Made by a program: the position numbers and the translations under genes
Shown here: one piece after another, positions 17,526 through 26,696 of the stretch
Numbering within the stretch: position 1 is the first letter of the stretch
Layout of the letters: each line of letters starts with the position of its first letter
Source: CAZNYN01 sp964422205
Lineage (GTDB): Bacteria; Synergistota; Synergistia; Synergistales; Synergistaceae
DNA: 64,000 nucleotides
Assembly: GCA_964422205.1 (NCBI GenBank)
Contig: CAYRAI010000001.1
Coordinates: 66,199-130,198 of the forward strand
Direction: 5' to 3'
The notes under the pieces: model-generated
Database searches by the model: none
Told to the model about the DNA's origin: nothing
Seen by the model: only the letters and a program-made list of their open reading frames with translations

Positions 17526-19496
17526 TTAGTCTTCTTGTAAATTTTCGTGCAGAACTCTGAGGAGTTCACCCAAAGATGTAGCACTTAGGACATCCCCATG
17601 AGGTCTGTATGGCATCATTCCGTCGAAAACTTCAGCTATGGCTCCGAGGCAGCCATGTCTTAAGTGGGAGTTGAACGGACGAATGAATACCAAGCCCAGG
17701 TCTTTCCTTGTAGGATTATAACGCAGATAGGCTGTTATAAACTGCCCAAGAAGCCATGTCCAAGCCATGCCGCGATAGCGTGCCTTTATTCTCTGGTCCG
17801 GTCTTCCCTCGGAACGCCCCTTAAACTTGTCGTGTCTTGGATCAAGGGTACGCAGACCGTAGGTGGTGTAAAGCTCATTCCAGCAGAGTCTGACAATTTT
17901 AATCCCTAGCTCTGATGGCAGAGGTGAGTAAGGCAGAGATGCGGCAAGTATCTGATTAGGGCGTATGGATAAGTCGTGTTTTGATGTTTCAGGGTCTACG
18001 AAATCATAAAGTCCGTTAATTTCATTGCTCCAGAATATTTCTACAAACGATTTTTCGCATTTATCCGCTGCTTCGGCAAATTTAGCTTCCGATGCACTGT
18101 CTCCGTAAACTCCGGCTAATTTCTGTGCCACTTTCAGAGCATTGTACCACAGAGCGTTGACTTCAACGAGATATCCTTTACGAGGCACAACAGTCTCCCC
18201 TCCAGCCACAGCGTACATCCAGTGGCGTTTCGGAGCTTCGTTGAGGAGGTTGAGAAGCATGTTCTCGCTGCATGATATATCAAGTTCGGCAACACCTGTC
18301 ATGTAACGCTCCGTTATTGATTTGACCGCATTCCATATAGACTCGTCTTTCTTTGAATCTTTAACGTGGGTAAGATATTTATCGGCCGCGTATACAAACC
18401 AAAGACCGTTATCAGCTCCTTCAAACACGGCCTCTGACTGGTCAGTCATGTATGACGGCATTACCCATGATGATTCTTCGGCCTTTGAAATCCAATATTT
18501 CAAAGCTCGCTCCGCTACATCCTCTCTACCTGTGGAGAGTGTAAGACCGGGAAGTGATATGAATGTTTCCCTTGATTTGTATTCTACGGACGGGTAGCCT
18601 GTGTATATCGGAGAAACAGGTGTTTCTCTGTCGTCAACAAGATGGTACGAAGCAAAGATCATATCCTGCTCGGCACTGCTGAGTGCAGGCAGGTTAGCAT
18701 TTTCAAGTATATTTTCAAACCTCTCCGCAGCTTCTTTTTCCATTGCACGCAGTTCGTCAAAAGAATATGACTTAGGAGTATCGGAAAGTACGACGTATAC
18801 GACTTCGCCCTCTGTCATTTCGTTTGTTACAAAACCCGGAGACCAAAGGTGGTCAACGGAAGGAGAATCGGGTCTGTCATCCTGTTCGTAAATAATGTTC
18901 TCAAACCACAGTGGTTTTACAGACCATGTTCCCGATGTCGCGCTGCAGTAGCTCAGATGGTCTCTGCCCTTTACTCCGAGAGATGAGGAGTTCTGCTCCG
19001 CTATTTCAAAGCCGTTCTTTTCAGACTCTGAGCAAACTTCGGAGTTGACTCTGTGAGCAAAGAGAGGACGTAAATCAAGCCTGACTTTTTCAGGAGCTGC
19101 AAGAAGTTCATATTTCAAAACGGTGCATGCCTTGCCCTGAGGCATGAATATTGACTTTTTAAGAAGTATGCTGTGAATTACAAATAACATGCTCGGAAAT
19201 GGGTTGCCCTGGTATTCCTGGAGATAACGATAACCGTCAGGATAGACAAGATCCTTGTATCGGTTTGTTGAAAGCTGATATTTCTTGTTGTGGTCAAATA
19301 CTGTTTCTTCAATCTTACTGACTAGAACAGAATGCTGAGCTGAACCTTCAGGACGAACAACTAGAAGACCGTGTTCTCTTCTTGTGTTGGCTCCAATTAC
19401 CGTTGAAAAGCCATAGCTACCACGCCCGTTAGAAACTAGAAATTCTCTTCCTGCGCCCTTATCATAGGTGTTAACATCTGCTTTTCCCAAGTACAT
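17526..19496 (-). CDS. Glycogen debranching enzyme (GH133, amylo-alpha-1,6-glucosidase type)
   Basis: Likely cleaves alpha-1,6 branches of glycogen or limit dextrins. The 656-residue protein has the N-terminal GDE_N-like domain (REFLVSNGRGSYGFSTVIGA, NTRREHGLLVV) and a C-terminal six-hairpin glycosidase domain. The latter carries GLRTLDPRHDKFKGR and the MAWTWLLGQFITAYLRYNP region that matches the family's WPWLLG core. The ATG at 19494-19496 is nine bases after AAGGGGG and overlaps the whiA end by 26 bases. A start three codons earlier lies too near the ribosome site. It is placed between whiA and gap, tying glycogen breakdown to glycolysis. Confidence 0.85.
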   Translation of the reverse strand: MYLGKADVNTYDKGAGREFLVSNGRGSYGFSTVIGANTRREHGLLVVRPEGSAQHSVLVSKIEETVFDHNKKYQLSTNRYKDLVYPDGYRYLQEYQGNPFPSMLFVIHSILLKKSIFMPQGKACTVLKYELLAAPEKVRLDLRPLFAHRVNSEVCSESEKNGFEIAEQNSSSLGVKGRDHLSYCSATSGTWSVKPLWFENIIYEQDDRPDSPSVDHLWSPGFVTNEMTEGEVVYVVLSDTPKSYSFDELRAMEKEAAERFENILENANLPALSSAEQDMIFASYHLVDDRETPVSPIYTGYPSVEYKSRETFISLPGLTLSTGREDVAERALKYWISKAEESSWVMPSYMTDQSEAVFEGADNGLWFVYAADKYLTHVKDSKKDESIWNAVKSITERYMTGVAELDISCSENMLLNLLNEAPKRHWMYAVAGGETVVPRKGYLVEVNALWYNALKVAQKLAGVYGDSASEAKFAEAADKCEKSFVEIFWSNEINGLYDFVDPETSKHDLSIRPNQILAASLPYSPLPSELGIKIVRLCWNELYTTYGLRTLDPRHDKFKGRSEGRPDQRIKARYRGMAWTWLLGQFITAYLRYNPTRKDLGLVFIRPFNSHLRHGCLGAIAEVFDGMMPYRPHGDVLSATSLGELLRVLHENLQED

Positions 19497-20388
19497 GGCC
19501 ACCATCCCCCTTCAAATGTCTGTGTAATAGATTGTCTAACTTACGCCACCTATATTCTACCGTACTTTTGCTAATTGGTCTCGGCAGACTTTGGCCTAAT
19601 TCTTTTAAAGATATACTTGGACTGATTTTTCTGGCGAAGATTAAATCCTTCAGCGGCTCCGGCAACTCTTCGACTAACCCTAAATCTTCCAGCTGCTTTA
19701 TCATCTGCAGTTGGCTCTGCGCCGCATTCAAACTTTTGTTGATATTCGCGGCATCACAGTTGACTAGTTTGTTCGCATGGCTTCTCATAGAACGGTATAT
19801 TGCCGTCTCTTCCAGAGCGAGAGCGCTTTGAACGAAGCCAAGCCTAGATAGAAATGTTACTATTTGCTGCTGATCTCTAAGCATCAACTCCTTGTTTTCA
19901 GTTTTTTTTCTTATTCCTAAAGAGAAGCCCGCTGACTTAAGTATGCTTTGAAGCCTTTCAACTGAGCCGTTAGCTGTAGGAGGGCGCATAACCAAGTGGT
20001 AGCCGGCTTTAGGAATATAAAGTGATCCGCAGCTCCCCCACAGTCCTCTTACCCAGTTCCAATTTCTGGTTCTTCTTCCGAATTTTGAGCTGTGCGATAA
20101 AACTTTTTCGGCAATAGATATGTTGATAAAAAAAGATATCTTGCCTTTTTGCTGCAAGTGGTTCAGCCTTATCGCTTCAGCTTCATTAGCATCTGTCTGA
20201 TATTGCGATTCAGACCACAATTTCATCAATCTTCTTACAGTGAATAGCCTTGTGCTGTAAAAATTATAACAAGTTCCTTCGTTTTTATAAACCAGTCCGT
20301 CAATAATACCAGCAATTTCATCCTCAACCGGATTTGTCGACGGAAAACTCGTCCATTCGTCCCAAAGTTTGTGATCTAGCTGTTCCAT
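19471..20388 (-). CDS. whiA: WhiA family DNA-binding regulator
   Basis: WhiA proteins combine a LAGLIDADG-homing-endonuclease-like domain with a C-terminal helix-turn-helix. They control sporulation/division in actinobacteria and affect division and chromosome segregation in Bacillus. This 305-residue protein shows the degenerate LAGLIDADG portion (about 100-180, with LRGLWGSCGSLYIP-like sequence) and the conserved tail (NCDAANINKSLNAA, then LPEPLKDLI and the HTH SLKELGQSLPRPISKSTVEYRWRKL). It overlaps yvcK by 13 bases and the debranching gene by 26. rapZ-yvcK-whiA is a conserved trio. Confidence 0.9.
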   Translation of the reverse strand: MEQLDHKLWDEWTSFPSTNPVEDEIAGIIDGLVYKNEGTCYNFYSTRLFTVRRLMKLWSESQYQTDANEAEAIRLNHLQQKGKISFFINISIAEKVLSHSSKFGRRTRNWNWVRGLWGSCGSLYIPKAGYHLVMRPPTANGSVERLQSILKSAGFSLGIRKKTENKELMLRDQQQIVTFLSRLGFVQSALALEETAIYRSMRSHANKLVNCDAANINKSLNAAQSQLQMIKQLEDLGLVEELPEPLKDLIFARKISPSISLKELGQSLPRPISKSTVEYRWRKLDNLLHRHLKGDGGHVLGKSRC

Positions 20389-21515
20389 TTTTTAGTTTCC
20401 TGTTTTTCTCTGTTATCCTCAGCTATGCTGATTATTTTATCAGATAGATTCTGAGCGTTATGTCTTAAATATTTTCCGTTTTTTATTGCCGCAAAGTCAC
20501 CGAAAACTACAGTAGTTCCAAGTGATTCAAGATATTTTTGCTCTCTGTCCGACAGATATAAAGGCTCAGCCCCAATTCGGCTGTAGCTGGTCAAAAACTC
20601 ATCGGGAACGGGCGACTGATTTGCAAGAACATAGTCGGGTACGCGCCCGAGCACACTTGCAATCCAGTCTACATGAGAGAGGATATTCATCCCTTCCGTC
20701 TCCCTAGGCTGAGTCACAAGGTTGGCTACATATATTATAGGTGCGGAAGATTCTTTTAGGAGAAGGGCAACTTCCTTGAGAAGCAGATTAGGAAGAACAC
20801 TGGTAAAAAGGCTTCCTGGCCCCAGGACTATGACATCTGCGGAGAGAATAGCCTTACGCACTCCGTCAAGGGGGGTGGCGTTGGAAGGTTCAATCCACAA
20901 TTTAGCGAGTTTGCTGCCGTTGTCGGAAATCTGAAGTTCTCCGCTTATCAGAGAGCCATCTTCTGTCTGGCCTTTAAGTGTTACTGTCTCCGTTGTGACG
21001 GGCAGGACCTGTCCTCTTATTGCAAGCAGCTTATTAAGCTCTTCTACGGCACGCTGAAAATCACCCATCATTTCGGTAGTGGCAAGCAAAATTAAATTTC
21101 CCAGATTATGTCCTTTCAGCTCTCCTCTGTCAAAGCGAAAATTCAGCAGGCTGTTTAAAGAGCTGTCATTTTCCGCTAAGGCAACAATACAGTTGCGTAT
21201 GTCTCCCGGGGGCAAAACACCCCATTCCTGGCGCAGTCTTCCCGAGCTGCCCCCCTCGTCCGTAACTGCAACAACAGCGGTAATATTTCTCGTAAACTTT
21301 TTAAGCCCAGAAAGCAGAGTCGAAAGTCCGGTTCCTCCACCTATTGTAACTATTTTAGGAGCATACGAAAGCTGATAATCATTGTACTCATTGGACTGAG
21401 AAACATGTTTCAGCACGTTATTCTCTTTGCTTTTTGGGTTGGATGACCTAAAATAGCAAAATATGACGAGTGATAATGATACTACTATCACCGCCGATAT
21501 GCATAAAATGTTCAC
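20376..21515 (-). CDS. yvcK: YvcK family (CofD-like) UDP-sugar-binding regulator, membrane anchored
   Basis: YvcK/GlmR proteins bind UDP-GlcNAc and adjust carbon flow between gluconeogenesis and cell-wall synthesis in Gram-positive bacteria. The 379-residue protein has the signature IVTIGGGTGLSTLLSGLK, TDEGGSSGRLR, and the GPGSLFTSVLPNLL segment. It also has an N-terminal hydrophobic helix (about 2-22) followed by a basic stretch, absent from the Bacillus protein, so it may be tethered to the membrane. It starts on an ATGA overlap with rapZ and runs into whiA. Confidence 0.9.
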   Translation of the reverse strand: MNILCISAVIVVSLSLVIFCYFRSSNPKSKENNVLKHVSQSNEYNDYQLSYAPKIVTIGGGTGLSTLLSGLKKFTRNITAVVAVTDEGGSSGRLRQEWGVLPPGDIRNCIVALAENDSSLNSLLNFRFDRGELKGHNLGNLILLATTEMMGDFQRAVEELNKLLAIRGQVLPVTTETVTLKGQTEDGSLISGELQISDNGSKLAKLWIEPSNATPLDGVRKAILSADVIVLGPGSLFTSVLPNLLLKEVALLLKESSAPIIYVANLVTQPRETEGMNILSHVDWIASVLGRVPDYVLANQSPVPDEFLTSYSRIGAEPLYLSDREQKYLESLGTTVVFGDFAAIKNGKYLRHNAQNLSDKIISIAEDNREKQETKKWNS

Positions 21516-22405
21516 CAGTTATGCCCCTTATCGATGTCTCTGTGCTTAGTGACCACTTTTATTCCGCTTTTCTGCAAAAGAGCCGACAGCATTTCGGCAA
21601 CAGCTACAGAGCGATGACGCCCTCCGGTACAGCCTATTGTGATATGAAGCTGTCTTTTGCCTGTGTTGCAGTATACAGAGGATATAAATTCAAAAAGAGG
21701 CCTTGCTCTGCCGATAAATTCATCAAGTGAGTCAAATTTTTTCAGGTAATCGTGTATAGCTTTGTCCTTGCCAGTCAAAGAATGAAGTTCATCTATATAG
21801 TTGGGATTTGGAAGAAATCGGACATCCAGAACATAGTCTGCGTCTTGGGGAATACCGTATTTAAAGCCAAATGAGCTTAATATGACAGTAGGCATGTCAG
21901 ATGCCATTCCCATAACATCAAGAAGCTTCGCCTTAAAATCCGGAATTTTTAAATCTGTTGTATCTATAATAATATCGGCTCTCTGGTATATTTTTTTGAG
22001 AAGGCAGCGTTCTTTGATAATTCCGTCGAGTATGGTTGTTTCGTTTGCAAGAGGGTGCCTTCTTCTTGTAGTTTCAAATCTTCTCACAAGATTTTCGTCG
22101 GTGGCATCAATGAAAAGAACGTCAAGCCTGCCAACTTTTCCCTGAAGACAGGAGAGGACATTGTCCAGATCATTCAGAAGTTCTTCTCCGCGGACATCAA
22201 CAACAGCAGCTACACCGTTTGATACGGCTGACTGATGCGTTGCCAGCACATCTATAAGCTGAGGGAGGAGAGTAGGCGGAAGATTGTCTATGACATAATA
22301 GCCCTGATCCTCAAAAACATTCAGTGCAGATGACTTTCCTCCACCGGACATGCCGGTAATTATTACACAGCGCTTAATTGTATTGCCGCTACCAGAGTTT
22401 TGCAT
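21512..22405 (-). CDS. rapZ: RNase adapter protein RapZ
   Basis: P-loop protein. In E. coli it binds glucosamine-6-phosphate and directs sRNA GlmZ to RNase E, and in Gram-positives (YvcJ) it affects competence. The 297-residue protein shows Walker A TGMSGGGKSS near the N-terminus, DNLPP, and the C-terminal IGCTGGRHRSVAVAE motif. The ATG at 22403-22405 is preceded by GGAGGG at about 14 bases. A GTG five codons upstream sits right against that ribosome site, so the exact start is uncertain. It begins the rapZ-yvcK-whiA block. Confidence 0.92.
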   Translation of the reverse strand: MQNSGSGNTIKRCVIITGMSGGGKSSALNVFEDQGYYVIDNLPPTLLPQLIDVLATHQSAVSNGVAAVVDVRGEELLNDLDNVLSCLQGKVGRLDVLFIDATDENLVRRFETTRRRHPLANETTILDGIIKERCLLKKIYQRADIIIDTTDLKIPDFKAKLLDVMGMASDMPTVILSSFGFKYGIPQDADYVLDVRFLPNPNYIDELHSLTGKDKAIHDYLKKFDSLDEFIGRARPLFEFISSVYCNTGKRQLHITIGCTGGRHRSVAVAEMLSALLQKSGIKVVTKHRDIDKGHNW

Positions 22406-22457
22406 AGATGTGTATGTCACCCTCCGTCTTCCGCATGAGAGATATGCAGAACCATTT

Positions 22458-22486
22458 TATATAGTATATCAGTTGTACAGTGCCAA
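22458..22486 (-). promoter_or_regulatory. Candidate promoter for the rapZ operon
   Basis: On the minus strand TTGGCA (22481-22486), a 17-base spacer and TATATA (22458-22463) lie in the gap between the mog-like gene and rapZ. This gap is the only sizeable one between the molybdopterin block and the rapZ block, which supports a transcription start here. I see no terminator for the preceding gene. Confidence 0.45.
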
Positions 22487-22514
22487 CAGCCACATTATGT
22501 TTATATTTGTTAAA

Positions 22515-23330
22515 CTAATGTTTATGTTCGTTTCCGCATTCTCCGTCCAAGCCAAGAAGTGTTTCCGCTCCGTGGCGCAATCCCTGCTCAATCGCTTCAA
22601 AGCACTGTTTTGCGCCTCGTCTGCTGCCAGGGAAAGCAATAACAAGAGATGACTTTACTATAACTGCGATTCCTCTTGTTAAAAATGCCCTTGGTGTATA
22701 AGCCAAAGTTTTCATCCTCATCATTTCGCCGAACCCCGGAACCACTTTATCGGCTATGGAAAGCAGCGCTTCAGGTGTCACATCACGTGGTGAAAGCCCT
22801 GTACCGCCCGTAGTCAATATGACGCTGCAGCCCTCAGAAGCCCACTCTAAGACGGTCTGTGCTATCAATTCCTTATCGTCGGGGACGATTTTTCTGTATT
22901 TTACGACAGAGCCAAGTGCGGTGATATGCTCCTCAAGCTCAGGCCCGGCTGTGTCTACTCTTTCATTTCTGCTGCCTTTGTCGCTTACAGTAAGGACTCC
23001 GGCGGTAAGAGGATGCCACTTTTCCGCATGAGCCGAGACACTGAAAAAACCGTTTTTTATGATATCAAATGATTTTATTTCTTCGTTCCAGGAAAGTAGA
23101 GCGTCACCGTTGTTTACTGACAGAAAATCGCCTTCTGCAAACGTTGTTCCCTGAGGAAGCACTATTGTCATGGATTTTGCGGCTTCATCGGGAAGATCCT
23201 CGCCTGCACATGAGTAGCTTATTCTTATGGGAACTTCGTTAACGCAGCTTTTGCCTGCAGAATTGCGGTGGATGTAGCACAGTGTGTGATCTCCTATCAG
23301 TGATGGTGCGTATAATCTAAGTATTCTCAT
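22515..23330 (-). CDS. Mog-like molybdopterin adenylyltransferase with unknown N-terminal domain
   Basis: The C-terminal ~165 residues form a MogA/MoaB fold, the family that adenylates molybdopterin before metal insertion. It has AGVLTVSDKGSRNERVDTAGP, then VILTTGGTGLSPRDVTPEA and the closing VIAFPGSRRGAKQCFE. The first ~105 residues are not part of known MogA proteins. They look like a small beta-rich domain with a conserved-looking VLPQGTTFAEGDFLSVNNGD segment, and I do not recognise it. The ATG overlaps the moaC stop as ATGA with AAAGGGG nine bases upstream. Starting further upstream would overlap moaC more. It is last in the molybdopterin block. Confidence 0.85.
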   Translation of the reverse strand: MRILRLYAPSLIGDHTLCYIHRNSAGKSCVNEVPIRISYSCAGEDLPDEAAKSMTIVLPQGTTFAEGDFLSVNNGDALLSWNEEIKSFDIIKNGFFSVSAHAEKWHPLTAGVLTVSDKGSRNERVDTAGPELEEHITALGSVVKYRKIVPDDKELIAQTVLEWASEGCSVILTTGGTGLSPRDVTPEALLSIADKVVPGFGEMMRMKTLAYTPRAFLTRGIAVIVKSSLVIAFPGSRRGAKQCFEAIEQGLRHGAETLLGLDGECGNEHKH

Positions 23331-23818
23331 TTTGAATACCCCTTTCCGGCGTTCCATTCTCCGCTTTTCCCTCCGGTTTTGCGGAGGAGGCGGATGTCAC
23401 GTATTACCATACCTTTGTCAAGACCTTTGCACATATCATAAAAGCATAATGCCGCTACGGATACGCCGGTAAGAGCTTCCATTTCGACACCTGTGACTTC
23501 GTTTGACGTAGCTTCGCATGTAATATGCACAGATTTTGAGTCCTCTTTAAGATCACACTTCACCTTTACGTTATCAAGCCGTATAGTATGGCAGAGAGGT
23601 ATCAGATCAGGTGTTTTCTTAGCTCCCATTATACCCGCAAGTTCGGCAATCCGTAATGGATCTCCTTTTTTCACGTTTCCTTTTGATACTACATCAAAAA
23701 TACTTTCGGGCAGTTCTACTGTTCCTTCCGCCCAAGCTGTTCTGTTTGTTACCGATTTGCCGCTTACGTCCACAAGAGTAGGACGTCCCTCAGCATCAAA
23801 GTGCGTATATTCAGCCAT
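23327..23818 (-). CDS. moaC: Cyclic pyranopterin monophosphate synthase MoaC
   Basis: Second enzyme of molybdopterin synthesis, acting on the MoaA product. The 163-residue length is normal. Family motifs are LVDVSGKSVTNRTAWAEG, the catalytic KTPDLIPLCHTIRLDNV, and GVEMEALTGVSVAALCFYDMCK. It sits 2 bases after moaA. Confidence 0.96.
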   Translation of the reverse strand: MAEYTHFDAEGRPTLVDVSGKSVTNRTAWAEGTVELPESIFDVVSKGNVKKGDPLRIAELAGIMGAKKTPDLIPLCHTIRLDNVKVKCDLKEDSKSVHITCEATSNEVTGVEMEALTGVSVAALCFYDMCKGLDKGMVIRDIRLLRKTGGKSGEWNAGKGYSK

Positions 23819-23820
23819 AT

Positions 23821-24795
23821 TTATCCCCCTATTCCTGACATGTGAAGCTGCCCCGTCCTTACATCATTCCAACACTTCGGCTTTGACTTAATGCTTGCAA
23901 GAATTTTGTTTTTAAGCAGTTCTATGTCGTTCATAGCTATAATAGGTCTCAAAGAAACTTCACCGGGGCTGAAAAGGCATGTTCTAAGCCCTCCTGATGC
24001 GGAGACTCTGAGTCTGTTGCAGTTTTTGCAGAAGTGGTTGGAAACCGCTGTTATGATCCCTATTGTATCGTCGCTTACTTTATTATAATAATATTGAGCA
24101 GGGCCGTCCTCTGAAGCTTTGCAGTTCATAGGAACCCAGCTCTCGCCGTTTGGCAGCATTTTAAGTATTTCTTCGCCGCTTATAAAAGAGTCCTTGCTCC
24201 AAACCGAATCCTCAATTGGCATAAATTCTATAAGTCTAAGCATGAGGCCTTCTCTTTTTGCAAAGGCAAGAAGTTCTCCTATTTCGCTGTCGTTAAAATT
24301 TTTTACAAGCACGGCATTGAGCTTAAGATTTTTAATTCCAGCAGATGCGGCGGCCCTTATACCCAAAATTACAGAGGATAGATTACCTATCCTAGTTATC
24401 GAGGCAAATTTCACTGGATCAAGAGTGTCAAGACTTATATTGAGAGAGTGTATTCCTATCTCAGCCAGCCTCTTTGAGTATTCTCCCAAAAGAGAGGCAT
24501 TGGTCGTAAGAGCTATTTTCATCTCAGGATACTTTACTTTAAGGGATGCTAAAAAATCCATCATGCCTTTTCTCACAAGAGGCTCCCCTCCCGTGAATCG
24601 GAATTTTCTCACACCAAGCTGCCAAAATGCGTCGCACAGCAGCGTAATTTCCTCATACCTTAAGATGTCTTTGTGCTCCATGCACTTGACCCCTTCGGCA
24701 GGCATGCAGTATGTACAGCGGAAGTTACACCTGTCGGTAACGGATATACGGACATAGTTTAAGTGTCTGCCGTAGTCATCAATCAGCAAGGCCAT
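23821..24795 (-). CDS. moaA: GTP 3',8-cyclase MoaA
   Basis: Radical SAM enzyme that converts GTP to 3',8-cyclo-H2GTP, the first step of molybdopterin synthesis. The 324-residue protein has the SAM cluster cysteines C23, C27 and C30 (CNFRCTYC), then FTGGEPL. The second cluster's cysteines are in CKNCNRLR and in RTCLFSPGEV, and the C-terminal Gly-Gly that MoaA needs for activity is present (ending SGIGG). It overlaps the MoeA-fusion gene by 13 bases. Confidence 0.96.
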   Translation of the reverse strand: MALLIDDYGRHLNYVRISVTDRCNFRCTYCMPAEGVKCMEHKDILRYEEITLLCDAFWQLGVRKFRFTGGEPLVRKGMMDFLASLKVKYPEMKIALTTNASLLGEYSKRLAEIGIHSLNISLDTLDPVKFASITRIGNLSSVILGIRAAASAGIKNLKLNAVLVKNFNDSEIGELLAFAKREGLMLRLIEFMPIEDSVWSKDSFISGEEILKMLPNGESWVPMNCKASEDGPAQYYYNKVSDDTIGIITAVSNHFCKNCNRLRVSASGGLRTCLFSPGEVSLRPIIAMNDIELLKNKILASIKSKPKCWNDVRTGQLHMSGIGG

Positions 24796-26696
24796 CTGTA
24801 TCCTCCCATGGCCTCAACGCTCTCACGCCACTTTGGGTCTTCTATGCTGTCAAGCAGAGCCTTTATCCCTGGATGTTCCATGTACTCTTCCGGGATAACG
24901 AGCTCGTAAGGCTCTTCGGCAAGTGGTATAAAATCAAGGCCAAGGGCATCCGCTGCCGACTTTATTCCTAAAGTAGCATCGGCTAAGCCGGTATAGACTC
25001 TGTTTGCCGCCTCCATGTGAGTCGTGCACTGCTGAGTGTAGCCCTTTATATCTGACGGATTTTTCCCGGCTAGCTTCAGCAGGTGATCAAAAAGAACTCG
25101 CGTTCCCGCACCAGGCTGTCTGTTGGAGAATACAAAATCACCGCTGCAGAGGGTCTCAAAGTTTATTATTTTTTTTGGGTTGCCTGCAGCCGTGATTATT
25201 CCCTGCATTCTGTAAAAGACAAGAATTCTTCTCCATTTTTTACCGTTTGAAAAGCGTTCTATGAAGCTGTCGTTGTATGTTCCGTCCTTTTCATCAAGCA
25301 GGTGTGCCGCAGCCAAATGACACTCACCTCTGCTGAGAGCGGCAAGCCCCCCCATACTGCCCACTGCGCGGGAGACAAAATCTCCGCCTCTTTTTCTTAC
25401 AGGAGTAACTAAAAGCTGTATGGCGGGATCGTCCGAGCCTTGGAAGAGTATTCTCTTTTCCAAATCTATTTTCTTTGTCATAAATACAGGTATATGTGTA
25501 CCCTTTTCACATTCCAGAGCGTGAGCGGGAAGAAGCGCTATCCCGTCAGATTCTGCAAGAGCCCAGAGCACACTGGCTCCCGATGTCAGAGCCCATGAAT
25601 AAATAGTTTTATCAACTTGGGCAGTTTTAACACGCAGCCATTCTTGAATTCCTGCAGGAGATGAGTGCTGAACAAGTAATTTAGTATCAAGTTCGTACTT
25701 GCTTCCGAGAGCATCTTTTATGTAGTCGAAATAGACCACTTTGCCTGAGAGCAGATTTATAAGGGGATATACTATACTCCAAAGTACAACGGTTGTGGAC
25801 ATTGGAAACCCTGGAAGGCATATCACCGGTTTTCCGCTGATTTCCGCAGCCATAGCAGGGCGGCCAGGCTTCATTCTGAGCCAGCGGAAAAGCACTCTTC
25901 CTAAGTTTTCAAAGACCTCAAGAGTGTGGTCTCTCCTACCTTTAGCAGAACCGGCTCCAACCAAGACAACGTCATATTGTTCCGCAGCTCTGCTCACATG
26001 TTCGCTCAATATTGAGGCATTATCAGGAAGTATCTGCGATATATCCAAGTCATAGCCCCACTCTTTGAAGGAGGCTTCGATAAACAAAGAATTGCTCTCA
26101 GCGGCGGTTCCGGCTTTGGGAGCTGCGTCGGTAAGCCATTTTTCTTTGGCAATAATCTCGTCGCCCGTTGGTATAAATAAAGTTTTAGGTTTCCTGTAAA
26201 CAGGCACTTCTTCTATGCCTGCACACAAAAATAGAGATATTAATGCTGGAGTTACCATGTCTCCCTCTCTTGCAATAATCTGACCATACATGACATCCTC
26301 GCCGAGAGGGCGTACGTTGGCCGAGTTTGTCAGAGTTTTGTTTATTAAAAGCATATCTCCATCAAGGGACGAATCTTCAACCATAAGAACCGCATTGCTC
26401 CATGACGGAATGTCCGACCCTGTATTTACCCACATATATTTATCATTCGAAAGCCTTCTTGGAGTTGCCGAAGCCGCTCCTATGGTATATGCGGCATCAA
26501 GTGCGTAACCGTCAACGGCCGCAGCGGCATAGTGAGGAACGTTCCTTCCTGCCGTTATGTCCTCTGCAAGAACGAGTCCAGAAGCATCAGAAATTTTTAT
26601 TCTGCATACAGCTTTGTTTTCATGTCCGCCGAATACATTCGTTAGTATCTCTTTTGCTTCTTGAAGAGAAATATGTTCAGGGTACTTTATCGCCAT
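24783..26696 (-). CDS. MoeA-like molybdotransferase fused to a periplasmic-binding-protein-like domain
   Basis: 637 residues. The N-terminal ~400 form a MoeA-type domain (metal insertion into adenylated molybdopterin), with AAAAVDGYALDA, NTGSDIP, VGAGSAKGRRD and CLPGFPMS. The C-terminal ~210 (about 430-637) form a PBP-like/LysR-substrate-binding-like domain with FSNRQPGAGTRVLFDHLL, the pattern found in ModE/LysR-type molybdate or tungstate sensors. This MoeA-PBP architecture is known in anaerobes. It might sense or channel oxyanion or cofactor, but that is inference. The ATG at 26694-26696 is seven bases after GGAGG and overlaps moeA by 10 bases. Confidence 0.88.
   Translation of the reverse strand: MAIKYPEHISLQEAKEILTNVFGGHENKAVCRIKISDASGLVLAEDITAGRNVPHYAAAAVDGYALDAAYTIGAASATPRRLSNDKYMWVNTGSDIPSWSNAVLMVEDSSLDGDMLLINKTLTNSANVRPLGEDVMYGQIIAREGDMVTPALISLFLCAGIEEVPVYRKPKTLFIPTGDEIIAKEKWLTDAAPKAGTAAESNSLFIEASFKEWGYDLDISQILPDNASILSEHVSRAAEQYDVVLVGAGSAKGRRDHTLEVFENLGRVLFRWLRMKPGRPAMAAEISGKPVICLPGFPMSTTVVLWSIVYPLINLLSGKVVYFDYIKDALGSKYELDTKLLVQHSSPAGIQEWLRVKTAQVDKTIYSWALTSGASVLWALAESDGIALLPAHALECEKGTHIPVFMTKKIDLEKRILFQGSDDPAIQLLVTPVRKRGGDFVSRAVGSMGGLAALSRGECHLAAAHLLDEKDGTYNDSFIERFSNGKKWRRILVFYRMQGIITAAGNPKKIINFETLCSGDFVFSNRQPGAGTRVLFDHLLKLAGKNPSDIKGYTQQCTTHMEAANRVYTGLADATLGIKSAADALGLDFIPLAEEPYELVIPEEYMEHPGIKALLDSIEDPKWRESVEAMGGYRWPC

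Noticed and set aside
24119..24757. 212-codon open frame opposite moaA
   Set aside because: Antisense shadow of a conserved radical SAM gene; the product has no recognisable domain.
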